Shown: positions 44,647-53,166 of the stretch, in pieces
How positions within the stretch are numbered: position 1 is the stretch's first letter
How the letters are laid out: each line of letters opens with the position of its first letter
Assembly: GCF_000429045.1 (NCBI RefSeq)
Contig: NZ_AUBC01000018.1
Coordinates: 1-64,000, forward strand
Reading direction: 5' to 3'
From: Salinarimonas rosea DSM 21201
GTDB taxonomy: Bacteria; Pseudomonadota; Alphaproteobacteria; Rhizobiales; Beijerinckiaceae
DNA length: 64,000 nt
Program-made: the position numbers and the translations under genes
Notes under the pieces: generated by a model
The model's database searches: none
What the model saw: only the letters and a program-made list of their open reading frames with translations
Told to the model about the DNA's origin: nothing

Positions 44647-46179
44647 CTACTGCCCGCGCCGGGCCCGGCTGGCGAAGCGCACCGCGTCCTCGGCGGCGCG
44701 GAAGAGGGCCTTGGCCTTGTTGACGCACTCCACGCGCTCGGAGGCGGGGACGCTGTCGTAGACGACGCCCGCGCCGGCCTGGACGTGCATGCGCCCGTCC
44801 TTGACCACCGCCGTGCGCAGCACGATGCAGGTGTCCATCTCGCCGTCGGCGCCGAAATAGCCGATGCACCCGGCATACGGCCCGCGCTTGTCGCGCTCGA
44901 GTTCGTCGATGATCTCCATGGCGCGCACCTTCGGCGCGCCCGACACGGTCCCCGCAGGGAAGCCGGCGACGAGAGCGTCCAGCGCATCGCGGCGCGGGTC
45001 GAGGCGCCCGACCACGTTCGAGACGATGTGCATGACCTGGGAATAGTACTCGAGGAAGAACGAATCCGTCACGCGCACGGAGCCGAGCTCGGACACGCGC
45101 CCCGCGTCGTTGCGCCCGAGGTCGAGCAGCATCAGGTGCTCGGCGCGCTCCTTCGGGTCGGCCAGGAGGTCCTGCGCATGCGCGCGGTCCTCCGCCGGCG
45201 TCGCGCCGCGCGGGCGGGTGCCGGCGATCGGCCGGATGGTCACCTCGCCGTCGCGCACCCGCACCAGGATCTCGGGCGAGGAGACCACGATCTGGTAGTC
45301 CTCGAAGTCGAGATAGCAGAGGAATGGCGACGGGTTGATGCGCCGGAGCGAGCGGTAGAGCGCGAAGGCCGGCAGCGGGAAGGCCGCCTCGAAGCGCTGG
45401 GAGAGGACGACCTGGAAGATGTCGCCGGCGCGGATGTAGTCCTTCGCCCGCTCGACCATCGCCTCGTACGCCTCGTCCGGCGTGTTCGAGACGACGTCGA
45501 TCGTCGTGGTCTCGGCGATCTCGGCGCGCGCCTCGGCGGGCAGGGGCGCCTCCAGCGCGTCGACCACCGCCTCGAGCCGGGCGAGCGCGCTCTCGAAGGC
45601 CGCCTTCGCCGAGGTGCCGGGCCGCGGGCGCACGGGCGCGACGAGGCTGATCTCGTCGCGCACCGCGTCGAAGACGACCATGACGGTCGGGCGCACGAGC
45701 ACCGCGTCCGGAACGCCGAGCGCGTCGGGATTGGGCGCCCCGAGCCGCTCCATCTCGCGCACCATGTCGTAGCCGAGATAGCCGAACAGCCCAGCCGCCA
45801 TCGGCGGCAGGTCGTCGCCCGGACGGTCGCCCTTGGGGATGCGGCTCTCGTGGATGAGCGCGCGCAGGCTCTCGAGCGGCGGCCGCGGATCGGGCTCGAA
45901 GCGGCCCTCGCCCGAGAGTGCGGCACGATCGATCGCGCAGGCGCCGTCGCGGCAGCGCCAGACCAGATCCGGCGCGACGCCGATCATCGAGTAGCGTCCG
46001 CGCTGGGCGCCGCCCTCGACCGATTCGAGCAGGAAGGCCGGCCCGGCCTGCGCGCGGCGCAGCTTGAGGAAGGCCGCGACCGGGGTCTCCAGGTCGGCGA
46101 CCAGCCGCGTCGCGACGAGCGAGGCCCGCCCCGCCTCCCAGGCCGCGGCGACCTCGGCGAAGGCGGGGGCGACCTCCAT
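44647..46179 (-). CDS. trpE: Anthranilate synthase component I
   Basis: The 510-residue chorismate-binding enzyme makes anthranilate with a TrpG partner. LLES at 50-53 is the tryptophan feedback site, and catalytic-domain marks are RPIAGTRPRGATPAEDRA, LMLLDLGRNDAGRV, VGRLDPRRDALDAL and GTVSGAPKVRAMEII. Its ATG overlaps the ppiD stop by one base (TGATG), a pairing seen in other alphaproteobacteria. I see no leader peptide or attenuator because the gene starts inside the operon. No trpG or trpD follows in the window. Confidence 0.95.
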   Translation of the reverse strand: MEVAPAFAEVAAAWEAGRASLVATRLVADLETPVAAFLKLRRAQAGPAFLLESVEGGAQRGRYSMIGVAPDLVWRCRDGACAIDRAALSGEGRFEPDPRPPLESLRALIHESRIPKGDRPGDDLPPMAAGLFGYLGYDMVREMERLGAPNPDALGVPDAVLVRPTVMVVFDAVRDEISLVAPVRPRPGTSAKAAFESALARLEAVVDALEAPLPAEARAEIAETTTIDVVSNTPDEAYEAMVERAKDYIRAGDIFQVVLSQRFEAAFPLPAFALYRSLRRINPSPFLCYLDFEDYQIVVSSPEILVRVRDGEVTIRPIAGTRPRGATPAEDRAHAQDLLADPKERAEHLMLLDLGRNDAGRVSELGSVRVTDSFFLEYYSQVMHIVSNVVGRLDPRRDALDALVAGFPAGTVSGAPKVRAMEIIDELERDKRGPYAGCIGYFGADGEMDTCIVLRTAVVKDGRMHVQAGAGVVYDSVPASERVECVNKAKALFRAAEDAVRFASRARRGQ

Positions 46180-48083
46180 CAGAAGGCGCCTCCGCGCACC
46201 GCCGCCTCGAAGGCCTCGCGGTCGATCTCGGCGCCGAGCTCGTCCTGGAGGTAGGCGAGGTACTGCTCGAGCACGTCCTGGGAGAGGAACTGCGCGAGCT
46301 GGCTGCCGATCTCCTCGGCCTGCGGCGTGGTGACGATGTAGTCCGGCGCCGAGGCCGACAGCACGCGGAAGACGACGCGCTCGGTCGCGCCGAGCGGCGC
46401 GCTGCCCGGCTCGCCGACGCGGGTGGCGAAGAGCCGCGTCACCGCGCCCTCGTCGAGCGGCGCCGCCGCCTGCCCGCGGGCGAGGCCGCGACCCTGGGCG
46501 ACCGCGAGGCCGGTCTCCTGCGCGATCGTCTCCAGCGTCTCGCCGGCCTCGAGCCGCGCGACGATCTCGCGCGCCCGCTCAGAGAGCAGATCGGCCACCT
46601 GCTCGCTCCGCCATGCGGCGACGACCTCCTCGCGCACCTCCGACAGCTCGCGGTCGCGCGCGGGGGCGATGTCGGTCACGTCGTACCAGACGTAGCCGCC
46701 GCCTTCGGTGCGGATGGCGAGGTTGTCGACGCCGATGTCGGTCTCGAACAGGGCGGGAAGCAGCGCCTCGCGCGCGGGCAGAGCGACCGGGGCGCCGTCG
46801 GGCCCGAGGCCGCGGCTGTCGATCGCCGCGATGCGGGTGAGCTCGAGACCGCGTGCCTGCGCGATGTCGGAGAGCGGGATCGCGGCGGCGCGCTGGTCCT
46901 CGATCTCGTCGTAGGCGGTGCGGAGGCGGTCGGTGGCGCGGTCGAGCGCGATCTCGGTGCGGAGCGCCTGCGCGACCTCCTCGAAGGGCCGTACGTCCGC
47001 CGGCACGACGTCGGCGACGCGCACGAGCGCCGCCCCGAAGCGGCCGTCCACCGGCTCGCTCACGGCGCCCTCCTCCAGCGCGAAGGCCGCCTCGGCGATG
47101 GCGGGGTCGAGCACCTCGGAGCGGGCGAGGGTGCCCAGCTCGAACACGTCGGGCGCGACCGCGCGCTCGGCGGCGAGATCCTCGAACGAGATCTCGCCGG
47201 CGGCCACGCGCCCGGCCGCCTCCGCCGCCTCGTCGGCGCTCGCGAAGGGAATGCGCTGGATCACGCGGCGCTCGGGCGTGCCGAAGCGGGTCTCGGCTTC
47301 GGCCTCGTAGCGCGCCCGCACGGCGGCCTCGTCGACCGCATCCGGGTCGGCGATCGCCTCGGGGGAGATCGCGAGCACCTCGGCGGTGCGGTACTCGGGC
47401 GCGCGCCACTCGCCGCGGCGCTCGGCGAAGAAGGCGGCGAGCGTCTCCTCGTCGGGCGCGGCGATCTCGCCGGCGAGGCTCTCGGGCAGGACGAGGTAGT
47501 CCGCGTCGCGCCGCTCCATCTCGTAGCGCCAGAACGCCTCCTCCGCCGTCACCGGCGCGTCGAGGCCCGCACCGACCGCCTCGACGATCGCCCGCCGCTC
47601 GAGCTCGCGCGCCTGCTGGGCGACGAAGGCCTGCTCGGAGAGGCCCGCGAGCGACAGGAAGCGCCGGAAGGCGTTCGGGTCGAACTGGCCGTTCGCCCGG
47701 AAGGACGGATCGTCGGCGATGGAGCGGGCGACGAGCGTGTCGCCGGCGCGCAGGCCGAGCGTGTCGGCGCGCTCGTTCAGCACCGCCTCGGTGACGATCT
47801 GGCCCAGCACCTGCTGGTCGATCCCGAACAGCTGCGCCTCCTGCGGCCCGATCGGCTGCCCGAGCTGCGCGGAGAGCCGGCGGATCTGGCGCGTGTAGGT
47901 GTCGCGCACGGTCTGTGCGTCGACCTCCGTGTCGCCGACGCGCACGACGGTGGTGGAGGCCCCGCCGCGGAAGATGTCGCCGATGCCCCACACGGCGAAG
48001 GAGAGGATCAGGAGGGTGAACAGCACGCCGGCGACGGCCTTGCCGACCCAGGTCTTTCCGACATTGCGAAGGTTCTGCAGCAT
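46179..48083 (-). CDS. ppiD: Periplasmic folding factor PpiD (SurA-type N domain, parvulin)
   Basis: The 634-residue inner-membrane anchored chaperone has a single helix near the N-terminus (VLFTLLILSFAVWGIGDIFRGG), then a SurA-like N-terminal domain (about 35-170), a parvulin rotamase-like region (about 240-360) and a second C-terminal chaperone part. PpiD helps newly exported proteins at the Sec exit. The start ATG at 48083 gives MLQNLRNVGKTWVGKAVAG. It is divergent from dsbB, another envelope-folding gene, and coupled downstream to trpE. Confidence 0.92.
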   Translation of the reverse strand: MLQNLRNVGKTWVGKAVAGVLFTLLILSFAVWGIGDIFRGGASTTVVRVGDTEVDAQTVRDTYTRQIRRLSAQLGQPIGPQEAQLFGIDQQVLGQIVTEAVLNERADTLGLRAGDTLVARSIADDPSFRANGQFDPNAFRRFLSLAGLSEQAFVAQQARELERRAIVEAVGAGLDAPVTAEEAFWRYEMERRDADYLVLPESLAGEIAAPDEETLAAFFAERRGEWRAPEYRTAEVLAISPEAIADPDAVDEAAVRARYEAEAETRFGTPERRVIQRIPFASADEAAEAAGRVAAGEISFEDLAAERAVAPDVFELGTLARSEVLDPAIAEAAFALEEGAVSEPVDGRFGAALVRVADVVPADVRPFEEVAQALRTEIALDRATDRLRTAYDEIEDQRAAAIPLSDIAQARGLELTRIAAIDSRGLGPDGAPVALPAREALLPALFETDIGVDNLAIRTEGGGYVWYDVTDIAPARDRELSEVREEVVAAWRSEQVADLLSERAREIVARLEAGETLETIAQETGLAVAQGRGLARGQAAAPLDEGAVTRLFATRVGEPGSAPLGATERVVFRVLSASAPDYIVTTPQAEEIGSQLAQFLSQDVLEQYLAYLQDELGAEIDREAFEAAVRGGAF

Positions 48084-48225
48084 GGGGCGTCCCGTGTGTT
48101 CCAGGAGGGAGCGCTTAGCGCATCTGACGTCTCCGCGAAAGCCCGCCCGCGGCGGCGCGCCGCTTCCAAGCCGGGCCGGCGCGGGTTATGACGCGGGCCG
48201 TCCCCACCGGAGCGCGACCCCGATC

Positions 48226-48750
48226 ATGACCGCCTCGCCCCTGCCCCTCGTGCGCGATCGCCGTCTCGTGGCGCTTCTCGTCACGCTCGTCGCGGCCGCG
48301 ACGATCGCCACGGCGCTCGTCTTCCAGTACGGGCTCGGCTACCAGCCCTGTGCGCTGTGCCTCCTCCAGCGCTGGCCGTACTGGATCGCCCTGCCTCTCG
48401 GCGTCCTCGCGATCGCCTTCGCGCCGCGCGAGGGCGTGGGCCGCGGGCTCCTCGCGGTCCTCGGTCTCGTCTTCGTGGTGTCGGCGGGGCTCGGCGCCTA
48501 TCACGCCGGCGTCGAATGGGGCTTCTGGGCCGGCCCGTCCGACTGCGGCGGCGCGGGCCTGCCGCAGGCGGCGACCATGAACGACTTCCTCGCCCAGCTC
48601 GACACGGTGCGTGTCGTCTCCTGCACCGAGGCCGCCTGGCGCTTCCTGGGTCTCTCGATGGCCGGCTGGAACGCGTTGATCTCGGCGGGGCTGGCCGGGC
48701 TGGCGCTCGCGAGCGCGGCGGGCGCGCGCCGCCCGGCCGGTCGGATCTGA
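48226..48750 (+). CDS. dsbB: Disulfide bond formation protein DsbB
   Basis: The 174-residue inner-membrane protein has four helices. It reoxidises DsbA and passes electrons to quinone. The first periplasmic pair is C42-x-x-C45 in YQPCALCLLQRWPYW. The second pair, C107 (SDCGGAG) and C133 (VVSCTEA), lies in the second loop. The start is ATG at 48226. It is divergent from ppiD across 142 bases. Confidence 0.93.
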   Translation: MTASPLPLVRDRRLVALLVTLVAAATIATALVFQYGLGYQPCALCLLQRWPYWIALPLGVLAIAFAPREGVGRGLLAVLGLVFVVSAGLGAYHAGVEWGFWAGPSDCGGAGLPQAATMNDFLAQLDTVRVVSCTEAAWRFLGLSMAGWNALISAGLAGLALASAAGARRPAGRI

Positions 48751-48776
48751 CCGACGGTCGCCACGCTCCCGGCCGC

Positions 48777-50504
48777 TCAACGGATCGCGAGCCCCTCCCC
48801 CGCCCTGTACGCCTCGATGCGGGCCCCGAGCGGCGCCGGCGTCCAGGGCGAGACCGCGCCGTCGGGCCAGACGACCCGGATCTCCGCGGCCCGCGCATCG
48901 CCGAGGCCGAAATGCAGCGGCCCGGCCCTCCCGCCGACGTGCCCTCCGCCGACGGTGACCTCCTGGACCTGCACCGCCTGCCCGCCCTGCGCGCGCACCT
49001 CGACGAAGGCGCCGACCGCGAAGCCGTTCGGCCCGTCCTGGCGCGGGGTGACCGCGAGCCAGGCGCCGGTGCCCTCCGTCGCGTTCTGCCACACCTCCAG
49101 CGGCGCGCGGCGGTTGACGACGACGAGGTCGAGCCGCCCGTCGCCGTCGAGGTCGGCGAACGCAGCGCCCCGCGCGCGATCGGTCGTCGCGACGCCCGCC
49201 TCCCCCGCGCGCTCGACGAAGCTGCCGTCCGGCGTCTGCATGAGCAGGTTGTTGGGGTCCTTCATGGCGTTCGAGGGCATCTGGTCGACGTTGCCCTTGG
49301 CGATGAAGAGGTCGGCGCGCCCGTCGTTGTCGACGTCGCCGAACTCCGCGTGCCAGCCGGTCGAGGGCCGCCCGTCGTCGCCGAGGAAGGGGCGCTGGGC
49401 GTAGGTGCCGAGGGAATAGGGCGCGTTCTCCCAGCCATCGCCGCGATTGAGCTTCATCAGCTGGTCGCCCATCGAGGTGAGCATCACCTCCGGCAGCCCG
49501 TCGCCGGTGACGTCGCGGCTGGCGATGCCCATGCCCCACAGCGAGATCCGCGGCCAGCCGTCGGAGGCGACGCGCTCCTCCAGCGGGTCGAGCCGCCACA
49601 TCTGCTCGAAGCCGCCGCGCACGTAGTAGTGCCGGTCGTTCGAGACCCGCAGCTCCGGCTCGCCGGCGCGCCGCCAGTCCGAGAACAGGATCGAGAGCGC
49701 GCAGAAGCCGGGCTCGAGCCGGATCGGCGCGCCGTAGCGCCCGCCCTCGGGCCGATGCAGCTCGTTGACGTCGCAGGCCTCGAACGGGCCATCCGGAGCG
49801 GCGCGGTCGACGTAGTTGCCGACGGCGAGCGTCGGCCGGTCGCGGCCGGCCTCCCAGGTGGCCGAGAAGGCGGTGGACCAGCGGTCGCCGGCGTCGAAGC
49901 CCCAGGCCTCGGTGGCGTCCTCGAACGCGCAGCCGGGCCCGCCCTTCAGGAGGAGGTTCGGCCCGACCCGCAGCACCGCGAGATCGAGGGTCCCGTCGCC
50001 GTCGACGTCGAGCGGATAGGCGCCGGTGACGCCGGTGGGCGTCGGCGCGGACGTCCCCTCGGCGAAGCGGATCGGCGCGCCGGGGCCCTCCGTGACGTTG
50101 ACGAGGAGCCGCGCGGGGTTCGCGCCGCCGGCGACGTAGAGGTCGGGCTTCGCGTCGCCGTTGCAGTCGAGCACCGCCACCCCGCCGCCGACGAAGTGCT
50201 CCCAGCCGCCGTCGTAGACGTGCGGCGCGGGGAGATCGCCCGCTCGATCGACGAAGCGCGGCTCGGCGGCCGCCGCCGGGTCGGCGAAGAGGACGAGCAG
50301 GAGGGCGACGACGGCCGCCCCCGCTCCCGCCCCCTCGGGGCGGGGACGAACCGTCCAGCGGATCGGGGGCGGGATCCCGCGGCTCGAGGCGTCCGGTTTC
50401 GGCTGCGCCGAAGCGCGCCTCGCGGCGCACCCCCTCCGTCTCGCCGCTGCGCGGCGATCCACCTCCCCCGATGGGGGAGGAGCGAAGCACGTCGCGGTCG
50501 TCAT
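48777..50504 (-). CDS. Secreted FG-GAP/VCBS repeat protein with ASPIC_UnbV domain (CRTAC1-like)
   Basis: The 575-residue protein forms a beta-propeller of FG-GAP/VCBS repeats with calcium-type motifs (DCNGDAKPDLY, DVDGDGTLDLAVL, DVDNDGRADLFIAK, DLDGDGRLDLVVV). It ends in an ASPIC/UnbV domain (NGFAVGAFVEVRAQGG, RVVWPDG). The signal-peptide core AAVVALLLVLFADPAAAAEP lies at 63-82, not at the start. Residues about 6-62 are encoded by repeat copy B, and no ATG, GTG or TTG occurs in frame between the repeat and the signal peptide. So the repeat must be translated or the gene is silent. The ATG overlaps the ROK regulator's stop (ATGA). Confidence 0.82.
   Translation of the reverse strand: MTTATCFAPPPSGEVDRRAAARRRGCAARRASAQPKPDASSRGIPPPIRWTVRPRPEGAGAGAAVVALLLVLFADPAAAAEPRFVDRAGDLPAPHVYDGGWEHFVGGGVAVLDCNGDAKPDLYVAGGANPARLLVNVTEGPGAPIRFAEGTSAPTPTGVTGAYPLDVDGDGTLDLAVLRVGPNLLLKGGPGCAFEDATEAWGFDAGDRWSTAFSATWEAGRDRPTLAVGNYVDRAAPDGPFEACDVNELHRPEGGRYGAPIRLEPGFCALSILFSDWRRAGEPELRVSNDRHYYVRGGFEQMWRLDPLEERVASDGWPRISLWGMGIASRDVTGDGLPEVMLTSMGDQLMKLNRGDGWENAPYSLGTYAQRPFLGDDGRPSTGWHAEFGDVDNDGRADLFIAKGNVDQMPSNAMKDPNNLLMQTPDGSFVERAGEAGVATTDRARGAAFADLDGDGRLDLVVVNRRAPLEVWQNATEGTGAWLAVTPRQDGPNGFAVGAFVEVRAQGGQAVQVQEVTVGGGHVGGRAGPLHFGLGDARAAEIRVVWPDGAVSPWTPAPLGARIEAYRAGEGLAIR
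50321..50489 (-). repeat. Palindromic mosaic repeat, copy B
   Basis: It aligns along its length with copy A; from GCACCCCCTCCGTCTCG through the terminal CCTCCCCCGATGGGGGAGG the two differ at few positions. It forms the coding sequence for residues about 6-62 of the CRTAC1-like protein. The hairpins are kept, so this is not simple decay into coding sequence. Confidence 0.85.
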
Positions 50505-51787
50505 GCCGGCGCGCCTTCCCTGGCAGCGCCGGCGCCGAGCATCGCGTCCGTCACCGCCGAGAGCGCGAGCGCCGCCGCGCCGTGGGCCCAGAGCAGGTCG
50601 CCCCAGGCGTGGACCTCGATCGGCGGCAGCGGGCGGCTCGCCGGGAGGACGAGGCTCGAGAGCTCGGCGAGGGTGTCGGCGGCGTAGAGGTAGTCGTAGC
50701 GCATGCGCTCTCCCGAGAGGATGATCAGATCGGGGTCGAACAGGTTGACGACGTTGGCGAGGCCGATCGCGAGATAGCGCCCCGCCCGCCGGAAGATCGA
50801 GCGCGCGGCCCCGTTGCCGGCCTTGGCGTGGTCGAACAGGGATTCGAGCACGACCCCCATCGGACGCCCGTCGGCATAGCTCCAGTCGAGCGCCGTCGTC
50901 GCCTCGCGGGCCAGCGCGTAGTCGGCGACGTAGGCCTCGAGGCAGCCGCGCTGGCCGCAGCGGCACAGCGCGCCGTCGAGGTGGACCTTGATGTGGCCGA
51001 GCTCGGTGCCGAGCCCGCGCGCGCCGCGGTAGAGCCGGTGGTTGACCACGAGGCCCATGCCCACCCCGTGCTCGATCGTCACGACCGCGAAGTCCGACAG
51101 GGCGCGGCCCGCGCCGAACCAGAGCTCGGCCAGCGCCACCAGGTTCGCGTCGTTGTCGACGTGGACCGGCAGTCCGAGCCGCTCCGCCACGGCGGCGGCC
51201 AGCGGCACGTCGCGATCGCGCAGCACGGGCGACCAGTGCACGACGCCCGCGGCGGCGTCGACGAAGCCGGGAACCCCGAGCCCGACCGCGCTGAGATCGC
51301 CGCGCGCGACGCCCGCCGCGCCGCAGACGCGGGCGAGGAGCGCGTCCGCCGCCTCGAGCAGGTCGGCCAGGCTGCGGCCGCCGAGCCGCTCGGTCACGCT
51401 GGCGGAGGCGACGAGGCGGCCCGCGAGGTCGACGACGACCGCCGTGTGCTCGCGATCGGAGATCTTGATCCCCGCGACGTGGCGCGCGTCGGGCCGCACG
51501 CCGAGCGCCACGGGCGGGCGCCCGCGGCTCGTCGCGTCTCCTTCCCGGGTGACGGCGACCTCCTCGATCAGCCCCGCCTCCATCAGCTCGGACGTGACCG
51601 CGGTGACGCTCGCGGGGCTCACCCCGAGGTCCTTCGCGATCTGCACCCGCGCGAGCGTGCCCGCCGCGCGGATGCGCTCGAACACCTGCTGGCGCAGCGG
51701 CCGCTGGCCCTCGGCGAGCGGGCGCAGCAGCGGGCCGACGCCCTGGCGCTCGTCCTCGCTCCCCACGGCGACCGCCTCGGCGCGCAT
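50501..51787 (-). CDS. ROK-family transcriptional repressor of the xylose genes (XylR-like)
   Basis: The 428-residue protein has an N-terminal winged helix (RQQVFERIRAAGTLARVQIAKDLGVSPASVTAVTSELMEAGLI) and a sugar-kinase-like ROK domain with AVVVDLAGRLV, GLGVPGFVD, DNDANLVALAE and the zinc motif CRCGQRGCLEAY. Such regulators release DNA on binding xylose or another sugar. It is divergent from xylF, and a TTAGTT-N10-AACTAA operator covers its own start codon, implying autoregulation and control of the xyl genes. The start is ATG at 51787. Confidence 0.9.
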   Translation of the reverse strand: MRAEAVAVGSEDERQGVGPLLRPLAEGQRPLRQQVFERIRAAGTLARVQIAKDLGVSPASVTAVTSELMEAGLIEEVAVTREGDATSRGRPPVALGVRPDARHVAGIKISDREHTAVVVDLAGRLVASASVTERLGGRSLADLLEAADALLARVCGAAGVARGDLSAVGLGVPGFVDAAAGVVHWSPVLRDRDVPLAAAVAERLGLPVHVDNDANLVALAELWFGAGRALSDFAVVTIEHGVGMGLVVNHRLYRGARGLGTELGHIKVHLDGALCRCGQRGCLEAYVADYALAREATTALDWSYADGRPMGVVLESLFDHAKAGNGAARSIFRRAGRYLAIGLANVVNLFDPDLIILSGERMRYDYLYAADTLAELSSLVLPASRPLPPIEVHAWGDLLWAHGAAALALSAVTDAMLGAGAAREGAPA

Positions 51788-51808
51788 TAGTTACCGCTCC
51801 TGAACTAA
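51787..51808. promoter_or_regulatory. Candidate ROK/XylR operator
   Basis: A perfect inverted repeat TTAGTT (51787-51792) - 10 bases - AACTAA (51803-51808) touches the first base of the ROK start codon. It has the shape of ROK operators. A related half, AACTGAAA, lies at 51925-51932 near the xylF-side TTGACA. Confidence 0.65.
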
Positions 51809-51919
51809 AGCCCTGTCCCGAACCGTGACGTCTTGGGCGTTTGTAACGATTTTTGTGCAGTGCGGGAAGAACATGCCCCGTTATCCTGAGGGTGAGCACG
51901 ATGGAGTGGCATTTTTATT

Positions 51920-51948
51920 TTGACAACTGAAATTATCCGCGACAGTCT
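51920..51948 (+). promoter_or_regulatory. Possible promoter of xylF
   Basis: A consensus -35 TTGACA at 51920-51925 sits in an AT-rich patch (51911-51936) in otherwise GC-rich DNA, about 90 bases before the xylF ATG. The -10 region at 17 bases (CAGTCT) is poor, so an activator or a different spacing may be used. Confidence 0.35.
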
Positions 51949-52011
51949 GCGCGGCACGGCGCAAGGCCGGACGCGGCCCGACAAGGGTCGCGCGCTACGG
52001 GAGGAAACGCG

Positions 52012-53043
52012 ATGCGCAAATTCGCACTGATGGCCGCGGTCGCCGCGGTCGGCTTCGCTGGAGCCGCTCACGCCCAGGACCCGATCACCGTCGGCGTGAG
52101 CTGGTCGAACTTCCAGGAGGAGCGCTGGAAGACCGACGAGGCGGCCATCCGCGCCGCGCTCGAGGAGGCCGGCGCCGAGTACGTCTCGGCGGACGCCCAG
52201 TCGTCCTCGGCCAAGCAGCTCTCCGACATCGAGAGCCTGATCGCCCAGGGCGTCGACGCCCTCATCATCCTGGCGCAGGACTCGCAGGCCATCGGCCCGG
52301 CCGTGCAGGCCGCCGCGGACGAAGGCATCCCGGTCGTGGGCTACGACCGTCTGATCGAGGACCCGCGCGCGTTCTACCTGACCTTCGACAACGTCGAGGT
52401 CGGGCGCATGCAGGCCCGCGCGGTGCTGGAGGCCCAGCCCGAGGGCAACTACGTCATGATCAAGGGCTCGCCCACCGATCCGAACGCGGACTTCCTCCGC
52501 GGCGGCCAGCAGGAGGTGCTGCAGGAGGCGATCGACGCCGGGCGCATCACCATCGTCGGTGAGGCCTACACCGACCAGTGGCTCCCCGCCAACGCCCAGC
52601 GCAACATGGAGCAGATCCTCACCGCGCAGAACAACGAGGTCGACGCAGTCGTCGCCTCCAACGACGGCACCGCCGGCGGCGCGGTCGCGGCGCTGACCGC
52701 CCAGGGCCTCGACGGCACGGTCCCGGTCTCGGGACAGGACGGCGACCACGCCGCGCTCAACCGCATCGCCAAAGGGACGCAGACGGTCTCCGTCTGGAAG
52801 GACGCCCGTGACCTGGGCCGCGAGGCCGGCGAGATCGCGGTGGCGATGGCGCAGGGCACCGAGATGTCCGACATCGAGGGCGCCGAGCAGTGGACCTCGC
52901 CGGGCGGCACCACGCTGTGGGCGAAGTTCCTGGAGCCGGTCCCGATCACGCAGGACAACCTCGACGTCGTCGTCGACGCCGGCTGGATCTCGCAGGAGGC
53001 GCTCTGCCAGGGCGTCGAGAACGGCCCGGCCCCCTGCAACTGA
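52012..53043 (+). CDS. xylF: Xylose ABC transporter substrate-binding protein
   Basis: The 343-residue periplasmic binding protein has a signal peptide (MRKFALMAAVAAVGFAGAAHAQD). The mature protein has the type I sugar-binding fold: VGVSWSNFQEERWKTDEAAI, GVDALIILAQDSQAI, VVGYDRLIED, KGSPTDPNADFLRGG, ASNDGTAGGAVAAL and VSGQDGDHAAL, all as in XylF. The start is ATG at 52012, with GGGAGGA upstream. A stem-loop follows its stop before xylH, in keeping with higher expression of the binding protein. Confidence 0.95.
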   Translation: MRKFALMAAVAAVGFAGAAHAQDPITVGVSWSNFQEERWKTDEAAIRAALEEAGAEYVSADAQSSSAKQLSDIESLIAQGVDALIILAQDSQAIGPAVQAAADEGIPVVGYDRLIEDPRAFYLTFDNVEVGRMQARAVLEAQPEGNYVMIKGSPTDPNADFLRGGQQEVLQEAIDAGRITIVGEAYTDQWLPANAQRNMEQILTAQNNEVDAVVASNDGTAGGAVAALTAQGLDGTVPVSGQDGDHAALNRIAKGTQTVSVWKDARDLGREAGEIAVAMAQGTEMSDIEGAEQWTSPGGTTLWAKFLEPVPITQDNLDVVVDAGWISQEALCQGVENGPAPCN

Positions 53044-53077
53044 TCCGCGACACCACGCACCGCGCGGCCTCCCGCGA

Positions 53078-53101
53078 GGCGTCCCGCTCCGGCGGGACGC
53101 C
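53078..53101 (+). terminator. Attenuating hairpin between xylF and xylH
   Basis: GGCGTCCCGC and GCGGGACGCC form a perfect 10-bp stem with a 4-base loop, followed by only two T bases. In operons of this kind such hairpins protect the binding-protein mRNA or partly stop transcription. Confidence 0.7.
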
Positions 53102-53166
53102 TTCGGCCCGGGCCGCGCGGGCGCGACCCTCGACGACCTAGAGGCCCCTCCGCGAAGGACGCGCCG

